DNA of 64,000 bases from Brucella pseudogrignonensis (GTDB lineage: Bacteria; Pseudomonadota; Alphaproteobacteria; Rhizobiales; Rhizobiaceae): positions 1 to 64,000 of the forward strand of contig NZ_NNRM01000047.1 of the NCBI RefSeq assembly GCF_002252525.1, read 5' to 3'. The notes below the pieces were generated by a model, which saw nothing but the letters and a program-made list of their open reading frames with translations, had not been told where the DNA came from and did not search any database. Position 1 is the first letter of the stretch. Every line of letters starts with the position of its first letter. The position numbers were made by a program, and so were the translations under genes. Positions 16,246-23,716 of this stretch are shown here, piece after piece.

Positions 16246-17367
16246 ATGAAATTCGAACACATTTTGACGGCCTTTGAGGCTGAGCCGTGGGCGATTCAGC
16301 GCGAAAAACTGGCAGTTCTTGCGGATATTATCGCAGCTCGTGCGGCTGGTGATAAGTTTGTGACGTCTGATTTTGCTGCTGCTGTTTCTGATGCTCGGGC
16401 GAAAGAAATTGCGGAAACCGACGGTAAGGTTGCAGTTATTCCTGTTTACGGGGTTCTCTCTGACCGTATGGACATGTTTTCTGCAATGAGCGGAGGCACT
16501 TCATATGCCGGCATCAAGCGGCAGCTCCACAAGGCGCTGTCGAATGACGATGTTAAGGCCGTCGTGCTTGACGTTGATAGCCCAGGCGGTTCTGTACCTG
16601 GCACCGATGAGCTGGCCACCGAGATCCGCAAGCTACGCGGTGGCGAAAAGCCGATCATCGCGCATGTCAACAGTCTTGCCGCAAGTGCCGCATACTGGTT
16701 GGCATCGTCCGCTGACGAAATCGTTGTTACGCCTTCGGGCCGAGCTGGTTCGATCGGTGTCTACACCGCGCATGATGACATTTCTGCTGCCTTGGATAAG
16801 GCAGGCGTCAAGCGGACATATATTTCGGCGGGCAAGCACAAAGTCGAGGGCAACGAAACCGAGCCGCTCGGCAAGGAAACGCTGGCGTATATTCAGGACA
16901 GCGTTAATCGCTCATATGAACGCTTCCTAACAAGCGTTGCCGATGGTCGCGGTATCACAAAAGCCCGTGTGGAAGCTGACTTCGGTCAGGGCAGAGTTTT
17001 CTACTCAGAAAAGCTCATCGAGCTGGGTATGGCGGACCGTGTCGCAACGCTCGACGAGACACTGGCACGCTTCGGGGCCGAAACTGAGCCAGCGTATGTG
17101 CGCAGGGTGAAAGCATCAAATGCCGCGAAGGCCGATGCAGCCACGCTTCTTGCCTCGAAAATGGCAACGGGCGAACAGATTACCAAACGCGAATTCGAGA
17201 ATGGTTTGAAGGGTCTTCTAAACCTATCGAATTCTGAGGCAGAGCGGGCCGCTCGGCTCTACCTCAAGGAAGGTCAGGGGGCTCCTGACGTCGAGACGGA
17301 TGCTGCTGCTTTGGCAGCCCTAAACCGGCTTTTGGCCGAAGCAAACACACCACTCATCAAAATTTAA
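16246..17367 (+). CDS. S49-family prohead protease, probably with scaffold tail
   Basis: 373 aa. SppA/ClpP-like peptidase: VDSPGGSVPGT, catalytic Ser in NSLAASAAYWLAS (about residue 147), general-base Lys probably in ISAGKHKVEGN (about 200). Residues 285-373 are alanine/glutamate-rich and helical and may act as scaffold, as in lambda gpC-Nu3 type fusions. Cleaves the capsid delta domain during head maturation. Confidence 0.9.
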   Translation: MKFEHILTAFEAEPWAIQREKLAVLADIIAARAAGDKFVTSDFAAAVSDARAKEIAETDGKVAVIPVYGVLSDRMDMFSAMSGGTSYAGIKRQLHKALSNDDVKAVVLDVDSPGGSVPGTDELATEIRKLRGGEKPIIAHVNSLAASAAYWLASSADEIVVTPSGRAGSIGVYTAHDDISAALDKAGVKRTYISAGKHKVEGNETEPLGKETLAYIQDSVNRSYERFLTSVADGRGITKARVEADFGQGRVFYSEKLIELGMADRVATLDETLARFGAETEPAYVRRVKASNAAKADAATLLASKMATGEQITKREFENGLKGLLNLSNSEAERAARLYLKEGQGAPDVETDAAALAALNRLLAEANTPLIKI

Positions 17368-17377
17368 GGAGCCACAC

Positions 17378-18586
17378 ATGGCTGATAATGTACTTGCCGA
17401 TAAGATCGGCGAGCTTGGTACTTCGCTTGCCTCCATTAAAGAACAGGTCGGCAATCTCGCTGTAGACTTTACGTCGAAACTTGCTGCTAACGGCGAGGTT
17501 TCGGCTGAGCTCAAGGAAAAGACCGACAAGGCACTTTCTGAACTCGGCGACATGACCACGCGTCTCGGCGACCTCGAAAAGCGTGCCGCTCGCGAAAAGG
17601 AAGAAGGCGCGAACGAACAGAAGTCGCTTGGCGATCTGGTTATCGACTCTGCCGACTACAAAGCGGGCATGCTGACGGGTTCGTCTCGCGGTTCGATCAA
17701 GGTAACGGCTGACCGTGCTGCAATTACTTCGGCCAACACCACGGTCGGTGCTGGTCGCAGTCAGGGCACTTCGCTCGTTCCGGGTGCACGCGTGCCGGGC
17801 ATCTTTGGTCTGCCAGAGCGTACTCTGACGATCCGCGATCTCGTGCTTCCGGGTCAGACTTCTTCTAGCTCTATCGAGTACGTGAAGGAAACCGGCTACA
17901 CGAACAATGCGGCTCCTGTCGCTGAAACGACTGCAAAGCCATATTCGGACCTGACGTTCGATATGACTTCTGCGCCGGTTCGTACGATTGCTCATCTGTT
18001 CAAGGCTTCGCGCCAGATCCTGGATGATGCTCCGGCTCTTCGTTCCTATATCGATGGCCGTGCTCGTTACGGTCTGCGCTTTGCCGAAGAAAATCAGCTG
18101 CTCAATGGCTCTGGTACTGGCCAGAACATTCACGGTCTGGTTCCGCAGGCAACTGCGTTCAATCCGGCGTTCGCCGCAGAGAATGAAACCGGCATTGACC
18201 GACTGCGCCTTGCGATCCTTCAGGTCGTACTCGCTGAATACCCGGCAACGGCATTTGTCCTCAATCCAATCGATTGGGCAAAGATCGAGCTGACCAAGGA
18301 TCTTGGCGGGAATTACATCATCGGCAATCCGCAGGGATCGTTGACGCCAACTCTCTGGAACCTGCCAGTGGTTTCCACTCAGGCTATGGCTGCAGGTGAA
18401 TTCCTCACTGGTGCGTTCAGCTTCGCTGCACAGATCTTCGATCGTCTCGATATCGAAGTGTTGCTGTCGAGCGAGAACGTCGACGACTTCGAAAAGAACA
18501 TGTTCACGATCCGCGCGGAAGAGCGACTGGCATTCGCCGTCTATCGTCCAGAGTCGTTCGTAACCGGCGACGTCGAAGGCGCTTAA
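17378..18586 (+). CDS. HK97-fold major capsid protein
   Basis: 402 aa. N-terminal coiled-coil delta domain (about residues 1-90, LSELGDMTTRLGDLEKRAA), a probable protease cleavage region near residue 100-110, then the capsid core with SIEYVKETGYTNNAAPVAE, LFKASRQILDDAPALRSYID and NPIDWAKIELTKD. SD AAGGAG 9 nt upstream. Followed by a hairpin with T-tract. Confidence 0.95.
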   Translation: MADNVLADKIGELGTSLASIKEQVGNLAVDFTSKLAANGEVSAELKEKTDKALSELGDMTTRLGDLEKRAAREKEEGANEQKSLGDLVIDSADYKAGMLTGSSRGSIKVTADRAAITSANTTVGAGRSQGTSLVPGARVPGIFGLPERTLTIRDLVLPGQTSSSSIEYVKETGYTNNAAPVAETTAKPYSDLTFDMTSAPVRTIAHLFKASRQILDDAPALRSYIDGRARYGLRFAEENQLLNGSGTGQNIHGLVPQATAFNPAFAAENETGIDRLRLAILQVVLAEYPATAFVLNPIDWAKIELTKDLGGNYIIGNPQGSLTPTLWNLPVVSTQAMAAGEFLTGAFSFAAQIFDRLDIEVLLSSENVDDFEKNMFTIRAEERLAFAVYRPESFVTGDVEGA

Positions 18587-18594
18587 TGGGGGAC

Positions 18595-18616
18595 GGGGAG
18601 CTTCAGCGCCCCTTTT
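18595..18616 (+). terminator. Possible intrinsic terminator or attenuator after capsid gene
   Basis: GGGG-A-GC-TTCA-GC-G-CCCC followed by TTTT, nine bases after the capsid stop. The short T-tract suggests partial termination, which would give more capsid than connector mRNA. Confidence 0.45.
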
Positions 18617-18632
18617 CCAGATTGGAGAGAAC

Positions 18633-18875
18633 ATGACTGATTTTCTAGAAGTTAAAGCCCTAAAGACTTTTGCTCTCGGCAAAGATCTAAAAACTCGCAA
18701 GAGCCCGTCTTTCGAAGTTGAAGCTGGCGAAGCTCGACAGCTGGAAGCACAGGGCCTTGTGTCTTTGGCTGGCAAGACAGATGCGACTAAGGAAGCGGAC
18801 GGCGGCGCGCCAGAAAATGGCACCAAGCCTAAGCAGAAGGCGAAATTAGATGGCAGTATCGACAAAGACGCGTAA
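18633..18875 (+). CDS. Small phage head-region protein, function unknown
   Basis: 80 aa. N-terminal half is folded-looking (KALKTFALGKDLKTRKSPSFEVEAGEARQLEAQGLVSLA), C-terminal half is lysine/aspartate-rich and disordered. Small genes in this position between capsid and connector are common; no activity can be assigned. TTGGAGAG SD 5 nt before ATG. Confidence 0.75.
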   Translation: MTDFLEVKALKTFALGKDLKTRKSPSFEVEAGEARQLEAQGLVSLAGKTDATKEADGGAPENGTKPKQKAKLDGSIDKDA

Positions 18876-18981
18876 GAGGCGGGTAGCCAGCTACATCGGC
18901 GCCGGGGTCGTTATCCCAAATCCTCAGCCCGAACCGGAGCCGGAAGTACCACCTGAAGGTGGGGGCGATGGCTCTGATTGA
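18850..18981 (+). CDS. 43-aa proline/glutamate-rich small protein
   Basis: MAVSTKTRKRRVASYIGAGV followed by a PxPEPEPE-type acidic-proline tail. It overlaps the preceding gene by 26 bp in another frame and the following gene by 14 bp, which is the tight packing typical of this module. Basic head and acidic tail suggest an adaptor or structural peptide. No SD stronger than its position in the preceding gene. Confidence 0.5.
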   Translation: MAVSTKTRKRRVASYIGAGVVIPNPQPEPEPEVPPEGGGDGSD

Positions 18982-19285
18982 TCTTACTGTATTCAAGCGT
19001 CACCTTCGTGTTTTTCACGACGACGAAGACGACGAGCTGACGCTTTATCTCGTCGCCGCAGAAAATGTGGTCACTGAATACCTCGATCGCGAGGTCGTAG
19101 CGGCGGGTCAAACGCCGTCACTTGCTGACGGCATCGTCATTAATGCCGCTATTTCGGCGGCCATTCTGCTTGTCGGTGCAGACCTTTACGAAAATCGCGA
19201 GCCTGACATGAGCGCGAGCGGAGACGCAGTGCTACCACGGCATGTTCGTGCACTGCTTTCAGCGTACCGAGTTTGGCGGGACTAA
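18968..19285 (+). CDS. Head-tail connector protein (gp6-like)
   Basis: 105 aa, helical: LTVFKRHLRVFHDDEDDELTLYLVAAENVVTEYLDREVV is the characteristic start of the HK97 gp6-like connector family, and it ends PRHVRALLSAYRVWRD. Forms the adaptor ring below the portal. The ATG at 18968 is preferred over a GTG three codons upstream because GGTGGGGG precedes it. Confidence 0.9.
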   Translation: MALIDLTVFKRHLRVFHDDEDDELTLYLVAAENVVTEYLDREVVAAGQTPSLADGIVINAAISAAILLVGADLYENREPDMSASGDAVLPRHVRALLSAYRVWRD

Positions 19286-19289
19286 ATAT

Positions 19290-19811
19290 TCAGCGCGGCA
19301 GAGAAAATGGGCAGCCAATATTGGCTTTTGCCCATTTGTTCCAAACAGTCTCAAAACGATCATGCGGAAAGGCCTGCCGGTCTTTGTAAAATGACGCATC
19401 CGCATACAGCAGCTTGGTTCTCAATAACTCCATCATAAAGTTGAGAAGCAAGTGCTTCCTTTTTGTTAGTAAATCGACGACTGGCTTAGCTAGTTCGGAC
19501 TCAGAGAATTCACCTGCTTTGTTCGGCAGATCAAAAATCCTGACGCGTACCAGATGCCTCATGACTGGATCTGGATTCAATCTCCAGACTGATCCACCCG
19601 GCTCATCGTAAAACGGCTGAGTATGTTGATGATTGTCGATGACTGCTTCGCAGCACGTAAGAATATTGTTGACGATGTCGGAAAATACGTCGGTTACAAC
19701 TGAAGTATGTGTGCTGTTCGGCAAGCTAAGAACAAGATTTGACCATCCATGCTTTCTGACAAGCAAGGAAATCTGAAACTCATCAAAAATTTCGTTTTGC
19801 TCTGCAATCAT
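19290..19811 (-). CDS. Reverse-strand accessory gene (moron), hypothetical
   Basis: 173 aa, no recognised family. Features: FDEFQISLLVRKHGWSNLVL, three cysteines (two adjacent), and GGSVWRLNPDP. It lies on the minus strand between the connector gene and the next head gene, filling the gap exactly. It is more A/T rich than its neighbours, so it is likely a horizontally acquired lysogenic gene expressed independently. No clear SD. Confidence 0.6.
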   Translation of the reverse strand: MIAEQNEIFDEFQISLLVRKHGWSNLVLSLPNSTHTSVVTDVFSDIVNNILTCCEAVIDNHQHTQPFYDEPGGSVWRLNPDPVMRHLVRVRIFDLPNKAGEFSESELAKPVVDLLTKRKHLLLNFMMELLRTKLLYADASFYKDRQAFPHDRFETVWNKWAKANIGCPFSLPR

Positions 19812-19923
19812 CGATACACACGCGCGGCTGATTGGCGTTTGATTTTTGCTCTAACCGCGCTTCTCCAGTCTTTGCCGCCATACGATCAGACTCGTTCTTT
19901 GCTGTCGAGCGAAGGAGGAAAAT

Positions 19924-20103
19924 ATGCCCCACGTCCGCTTCTCCGAAGACTTCGACTGGAAGCCACTCCCGCAAGTCACGCTTGCTTATAAGGCTGGCTG
20001 GTCCGGCCTTGTGACTACACCGTGCGCGACTGCAGCGGTTGAAGCCAAAAAGGCTTTGCAGCTGAAAACCCCGAAAAAAGGTGAGAAGGATGGTGACACG
20101 TAA
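19924..20103 (+). CDS. 59-aa small head-tail junction protein
   Basis: MPHVRFSEDFDWKPLPQVTL, then AYKAGWSGLVTTPCATAAVE and a lysine-rich tail. Small proteins beginning with a VRFxxDFDWKPxPxxTxAYKAG pattern sit between connector and head-closure genes in many siphoviruses. Very strong SD (AAGGAGG, 5-6 nt). Overlaps the next gene by 14 bp. Short length makes it easy to miss. Confidence 0.75.
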   Translation: MPHVRFSEDFDWKPLPQVTLAYKAGWSGLVTTPCATAAVEAKKALQLKTPKKGEKDGDT

Positions 20104-20440
20104 AGGCGCAGGTGCGCTCAACAACATCGTCGTCTTTCAACAGCGTGAAGCGGTGCGGGACGAAGGCGGTGGCACTAGCCAAGAGTGGGTAGACAAGTTC
20201 GAAACTTCTGCTCGTTTACAACCTCGCCTTGGTTCTGAAACCGACATTGCGGCCCGCACGCAGGGCATCCAGCCGTATACGCTCGTTGTCAGAAGCGAAC
20301 CACGAACACGAGGCGTTACTCCGTCATGGCGCGCGAGAAACAAGCGAACTGGCATCCTTTACGAGATCCAGTCTTGTGCGAACCCCGACGAGGTTAATCA
20401 GTACATCGAAATGCGCACTGTTGTGCAGGGCGGTGGCTGA
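20090..20440 (+). CDS. Phage head closure / head-tail adaptor protein
   Basis: 116 aa. Segments VVFQQREAVRDEGGGTSQEWVDKFETSARLQP and YTLVVRSEPRTRGVTPSWRARN-like sequence fit the SPP1 gp16/HK97 head-closure family: a small beta-barrel that plugs the connector. Start ATG 20090 (GTG 20081 also possible). Confidence 0.86.
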   Translation: MVTRKGAGALNNIVVFQQREAVRDEGGGTSQEWVDKFETSARLQPRLGSETDIAARTQGIQPYTLVVRSEPRTRGVTPSWRARNKRTGILYEIQSCANPDEVNQYIEMRTVVQGGG

Positions 20441-20907
20441 TGGCAACAAAGACTACGGGTCTCACGCAGTTAAATCGCAAGCTTAAGCTTTTGCCTCAAA
20501 TAGCCCAGGATCTCATTCGAAAAGCCATGGAAAGAAGCGCGGAAGAGATTTGCGATATGATGCGCAATCTTGTTCCCGTTGACGATATGGTGCTTCATGA
20601 CAGCATTGGCTGGACATGGGGCAAGGCGCCTCCAGGCAGCATTACAATTGCTTCTGTGGATTCCGTTGTCGGAGATGACACGACGATCACGATCTATGCT
20701 GGCAACAAAGAAGCCTACTACGCTCGCTGGGTTGAGTTTGGCACTACGCGTTTCACGAACCGGGGAATGTTCGCCGGTACCAGCAATCCCGGACAGGGAA
20801 AGCAACCATTCTTTTACGTGAGCTGGCGCGCCAAGAAAAAAGGCACGAAACGCCGCATCAGATCCGCAGTCACACGAGCCGCCAAAAAAGCTGCAGCGGG
20901 GTATTAA
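20440..20907 (+). CDS. HK97 gp10-like tail completion protein
   Basis: 155 aa. Typical pattern: MRNLVPVDDMVLHDSIGWTWG, then YYARWVEFGTTRF, then PFFYVSWRAKKKGTKRRIRSAV. This family terminates or caps the tail at the head end. ATG overlaps the previous stop by one base. Confidence 0.88.
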   Translation: MATKTTGLTQLNRKLKLLPQIAQDLIRKAMERSAEEICDMMRNLVPVDDMVLHDSIGWTWGKAPPGSITIASVDSVVGDDTTITIYAGNKEAYYARWVEFGTTRFTNRGMFAGTSNPGQGKQPFFYVSWRAKKKGTKRRIRSAVTRAAKKAAAGY

Positions 20908-20910
20908 GGA

Positions 20911-21330
20911 ATGGATCCTGTATGGGAACTTCAAACCGCGATCTATGCGCGGTTATCGCAGAATGCTGCGCTTACAACGCTAATCGGCGCTGACAAAGTC
21001 TATGACAATCCTCCCGCCGATCCTAATGGCAATATACCGGCCGCGACCTATCCATATGTTTCATTTGGCGATGCATCAGCAAATGATGAGAGCGTCGACT
21101 GCACCGATGCGGTAGACGTTACTTTTCAAATTAATTGCTGGTCGTCTCTGCCAAGTCAGAAACAGGTTCGACAAATCGCTGACGCTGTAACCAAAGCGCT
21201 TAAACGATGGGAGCCGCCGCTCACGGTGAACGCACTAGTCACCTTCGATTATTGGCGGACTGACTACATTCGCGCTCCCGGCATGAATCAGGCGTCGATT
21301 CAATACACGGCCGTCATCGAGACGCCGTAA
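20911..21330 (+). CDS. Tail completion protein (DUF3168-like)
   Basis: 139 aa. WELQTAIYARLSQNAALTTLIG at the start and PYVSFGDASANDESVDCTDAVDVTFQINCWS in the middle match the DUF3168 family. It joins the tail tube to the connector. SD TTAAGGA just upstream. Confidence 0.88.
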   Translation: MDPVWELQTAIYARLSQNAALTTLIGADKVYDNPPADPNGNIPAATYPYVSFGDASANDESVDCTDAVDVTFQINCWSSLPSQKQVRQIADAVTKALKRWEPPLTVNALVTFDYWRTDYIRAPGMNQASIQYTAVIETP

Positions 21331-21374
21331 CTCGCGCTGCCGGATCTCACCACCACCAAATCACGAGGACCAAT

Positions 21375-21824
21375 ATGGCCCAAGCAACCACGATTAAATC
21401 GGGGAAGATCCGCGTCTTGCTCGGCAATGACGCGACTCCGATTGTGTACACCAATCCATGCGGATTCACGCAGCGCTCAATTACAATCACAAAGGGCCTC
21501 GAAGAGGTCAATATTCCGGACTGCGAGAACCCTGACCTAGTTGATTGGGTTGGACGTGACGCAACCAGCCTGTCGATGAGCGTCAGTGGCGAAGGCGTGC
21601 TGGCCGCCGAAAGCGTCGACGCATGGCTTGAAGCCGTTGACAGCATCGATTCAGTGCCTGTGAAGGTCGAATGGGAATTCCCATTGAAGACGATTACATG
21701 GACTGGGTTCATGCACGTTGAAAGCATGGAGGTTGGCGCAACCAACGGCCAGCGCGCGACGAACAACGTTAGCCTGCAGTCCGACGGCGTTATGGTGCGC
21801 ACGTCTACGCCGGTCACACCGTAA
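21375..21824 (+). CDS. Major tail tube protein
   Basis: 149 aa. Beta-rich, with CGFTQRSITITKGLEEVNIPDCENPD and GVLAAESVDAWLEAV. Family: siphoviral TP901-1/lambda gpV-like tube subunit, polymerising into the tail tube. The ribosome-binding site is TCACGAGGACC, a variant of the ACACGAGGAG element but with no upstream hairpin. Confidence 0.86.
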   Translation: MAQATTIKSGKIRVLLGNDATPIVYTNPCGFTQRSITITKGLEEVNIPDCENPDLVDWVGRDATSLSMSVSGEGVLAAESVDAWLEAVDSIDSVPVKVEWEFPLKTITWTGFMHVESMEVGATNGQRATNNVSLQSDGVMVRTSTPVTP

Positions 21825-22237
21825 TGAGCCGCGACGCATCTGTGTCGCTCGACTTTGCAGACGGAACTTACACGTTCCGTCTCGCATGGGGCGAGCTTGA
21901 AGAACTTCAGGAGAAATGCGACGCGGGTCCTTACGTAGTGTTGGAACGTCTGCACAATCGCTCTTGGCGCATCAAAGATATCAGCGAAACGATCAGGCTT
22001 GGCCTTGTCGGCGGAGGTTTGGAGCCCACCAAAGCGCTCACGCTCATTCGTCGATATGTGACCGATCGCCCACCTCTTGAGAATCTGACCCTGTCGCAAG
22101 CAGTTCTATCTGCGGGTCTCGTCGGAGCTCCGGAGGAGAAGGTGGGGGAGCAGGAAGCGGCAAGTCAGAAGAAATCGATAGTCTCCCCAATGGAAAACTT
22201 AGATTTGCCGCCATCTACGGAAACGGAGCCGCAATAG
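21824..22237 (+). CDS. Tail assembly chaperone (GTA-like, upstream part)
   Basis: 137 aa. DASVSLDFADGTYTFRLAWGELEELQEKCDAGP is the hallmark start of the gene-transfer-agent-like tail assembly family (Phage_TAC_11 type). Coats the tape measure before tube assembly. ATG overlaps the previous stop (TAATG). Its 3' end overlaps an open -1 frame, see next entry. Confidence 0.87.
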   Translation: MSRDASVSLDFADGTYTFRLAWGELEELQEKCDAGPYVVLERLHNRSWRIKDISETIRLGLVGGGLEPTKALTLIRRYVTDRPPLENLTLSQAVLSAGLVGAPEEKVGEQEAASQKKSIVSPMENLDLPPSTETEPQ

Positions 22238-22386
22238 GCTTTAGCCCGCAGGAAGTCAGGCTAATGTCGATGTGGCAGTACATGGCTGCGCTTGATGGTT
22301 ACATCAAAGCAAATACGCCAGACGAGCCGGGTAAGCTATCAGAATCCGAAAAGGACGATCTTTGGGATTGGCTGCAGGGTGGGTAA
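22144..22386 (+). CDS. Tail assembly chaperone extension, probable -1 frameshift product
   Basis: In the -1 frame relative to the chaperone, an open stretch runs from about 22,080 to the stop at 22,386. It encodes GKLRFAAIYGNGAAIGFSPQ followed by EVRLMSMWQYMAALDGYIKA and an acidic WDWLQGG end, the usual content of the second tail-chaperone ORF. G-GGG-GAG at 22,144-22,150 allows a GGG tRNA to slip back one base. The alternative is independent initiation at ATG 22,264, which lacks a good SD. Confidence 0.65.
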   Translation, partial: GGAGSGKSEEIDSLPNGKLRFAAIYGNGAAIGFSPQEVRLMSMWQYMAALDGYIKANTPDEPGKLSESEKDDLWDWLQGG

Positions 22387-22390
22387 GCTT

Positions 22391-23281
22391 TCAAATAAGG
22401 CTTTGATCTGCGACCTTCATAAACACATCTAGCCTACCAGCCGCTTTAGAAAGTGTTTTAACGTCTTTAGGGTTCAGTCTCATCATGAACGAGAATTGGC
22501 TGATGAAGGTCTCGTCAAAAATTGTAACGTAGGTGATCGTACCTCGTACACTAACGTAATTATTCGTAACTTTGGATAGCTGGGAAAGGGTGACGCCTTC
22601 ACCTTCTATAGCTACCGTTTTGGGCTCGTTCACACCAAGCGAAGAATAAACCGGAGACATCGTGTCAGTTTCAACAGGTGGAATGACGATGGGATCGCCT
22701 GGATCTTTAACGTCAATCGTTCCTTGAACTGAAAAGTATTTGGCTGGTGTGGTACCGCAATTCGCTACAGTAACAATCGCCTGGGCACCTTCACTAAACC
22801 AGTTCATCACTGCTGACTCAGCATAAACATACGCACGCGTTTGTGCTTCACCGAAATGTCGAGTGACATCAACAGCCTCGTGAGCCGCGATGGCTGATTT
22901 TCTAGCGAAGACCACCGCCGCAATTGCGGTCACAAAGGTCAAGAGCGCGAACAATATTGACGCGCCAGCAATCCAGACCTGAAGGGAAGTATAATGAGCA
23001 ACCTGCTCGGAGCTATTTGCGATGGAACGTTGAACTGTCAGATTGGATTCGTCACGGTTGCGGCTATCCTCACGATCCTTTGCTTCCGCGTCATATTTTT
23101 CTTGGTCGCTTGGAGTTGTGATGATCCGAACGGGAAGCGAGACTTCATTGCTTGTGTCGGCGGAATGCTCGCTGGCTGCGTTTGCGTCGCCGTTATTATT
23201 GGGTTGGCTATAGCCGTGTTCCCACCATCCACAAGTTACCAACAATACACTTACGAATACAGTGAGACGCACAATTCGCAC
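22391..23281 (-). CDS. Membrane-anchored accessory protein (moron)
   Basis: 296 aa from GTG at 23281 (GGGGA 9 nt upstream). N-terminal signal or membrane segment (LTVFVSVLLVTCGWW), a hydrophilic stretch, then a transmembrane helix (VWIAGASILFALLTFVTAIAAVVFA, about residues 105-130), a short coiled coil, and a C-terminal beta-rich domain beginning QTRAYVYAESAVMNWF. Similar anchored proteins of unknown function recur in rhizobial genomes. Minus strand inside the + strand tail operon. Confidence 0.65.
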   Translation of the reverse strand: MRIVRLTVFVSVLLVTCGWWEHGYSQPNNNGDANAASEHSADTSNEVSLPVRIITTPSDQEKYDAEAKDREDSRNRDESNLTVQRSIANSSEQVAHYTSLQVWIAGASILFALLTFVTAIAAVVFARKSAIAAHEAVDVTRHFGEAQTRAYVYAESAVMNWFSEGAQAIVTVANCGTTPAKYFSVQGTIDVKDPGDPIVIPPVETDTMSPVYSSLGVNEPKTVAIEGEGVTLSQLSKVTNNYVSVRGTITYVTIFDETFISQFSFMMRLNPKDVKTLSKAAGRLDVFMKVADQSLI

Positions 23282-23361
23282 TTTCAATGTTCCCCAGCCA
23301 GTGTGATTACAAAGCCAGAGTCGCAACTGTAAGTCGATAGTTCTGATGGACGGGAGAGGTG

Positions 23362-23706
23362 TTAGTCCTTGAATGGGTTCAGGGATTTGCCGCCTTTTTT
23401 GGCGTTGAGCGTCATAGTGTAGATGCCGGCAGGAAACTTATACGGCGCGCAGCGCATGATTGACCGCTTCAAAGTTTCGCCAAAACCTCTGGAAACACCG
23501 TTCTGTACGTAACTTTTAGCAGTGATGTCGATCGGATGTCCCTTCTGATCGATTTCAACTGCCATTTCGAATTTTCCGGCGTCGTCAAACGAAACAGGCG
23601 TATTCCAGCACTTCAAAGCTGCCGCCTGAAACCCTGCATCATCAAGAGACAATGCCGGTGCCGTGAGCGCTGACAGCGCGATGACGCTTGCAATAATTCT
23701 CTTCAT
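23362..23706 (-). CDS. Secreted small protein with TolA/TonB C-terminal-like fold
   Basis: 114 aa. Signal peptide MKRIIASVIALSALTAPALS, predicted mature protein about 94 aa. Pattern LKCWNTPVSFDDAGKFEMAVEIDQKGHPIDITAKS ... FGETLKRSIMRCAPY resembles the TolA C-terminal domain (W-P, a strand with v-x-x-dxxG, helix ending RC-P) and has two cysteines that could form a disulphide. Periplasmic. As a phage-encoded mimic it could interfere with Tol-dependent uptake of other phages; that is inference. SD GGGGG; start divergent from the tape-measure gene by 10 bp. Confidence 0.65.
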   Translation of the reverse strand: MKRIIASVIALSALTAPALSLDDAGFQAAALKCWNTPVSFDDAGKFEMAVEIDQKGHPIDITAKSYVQNGVSRGFGETLKRSIMRCAPYKFPAGIYTMTLNAKKGGKSLNPFKD

Positions 23707-23716
23707 AAGGCCCCCA

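Noticed and set aside
17357-18865. 502-aa minus-strand ORF in the capsid gene
   Set aside because: Antisense of the major capsid gene; long only because of codon bias on the true strand.
22994-23332. 112-aa + strand membrane-like ORF with a usable SD
   Set aside because: Antisense of the more convincing 296-aa minus-strand membrane-protein gene; no family resemblance.
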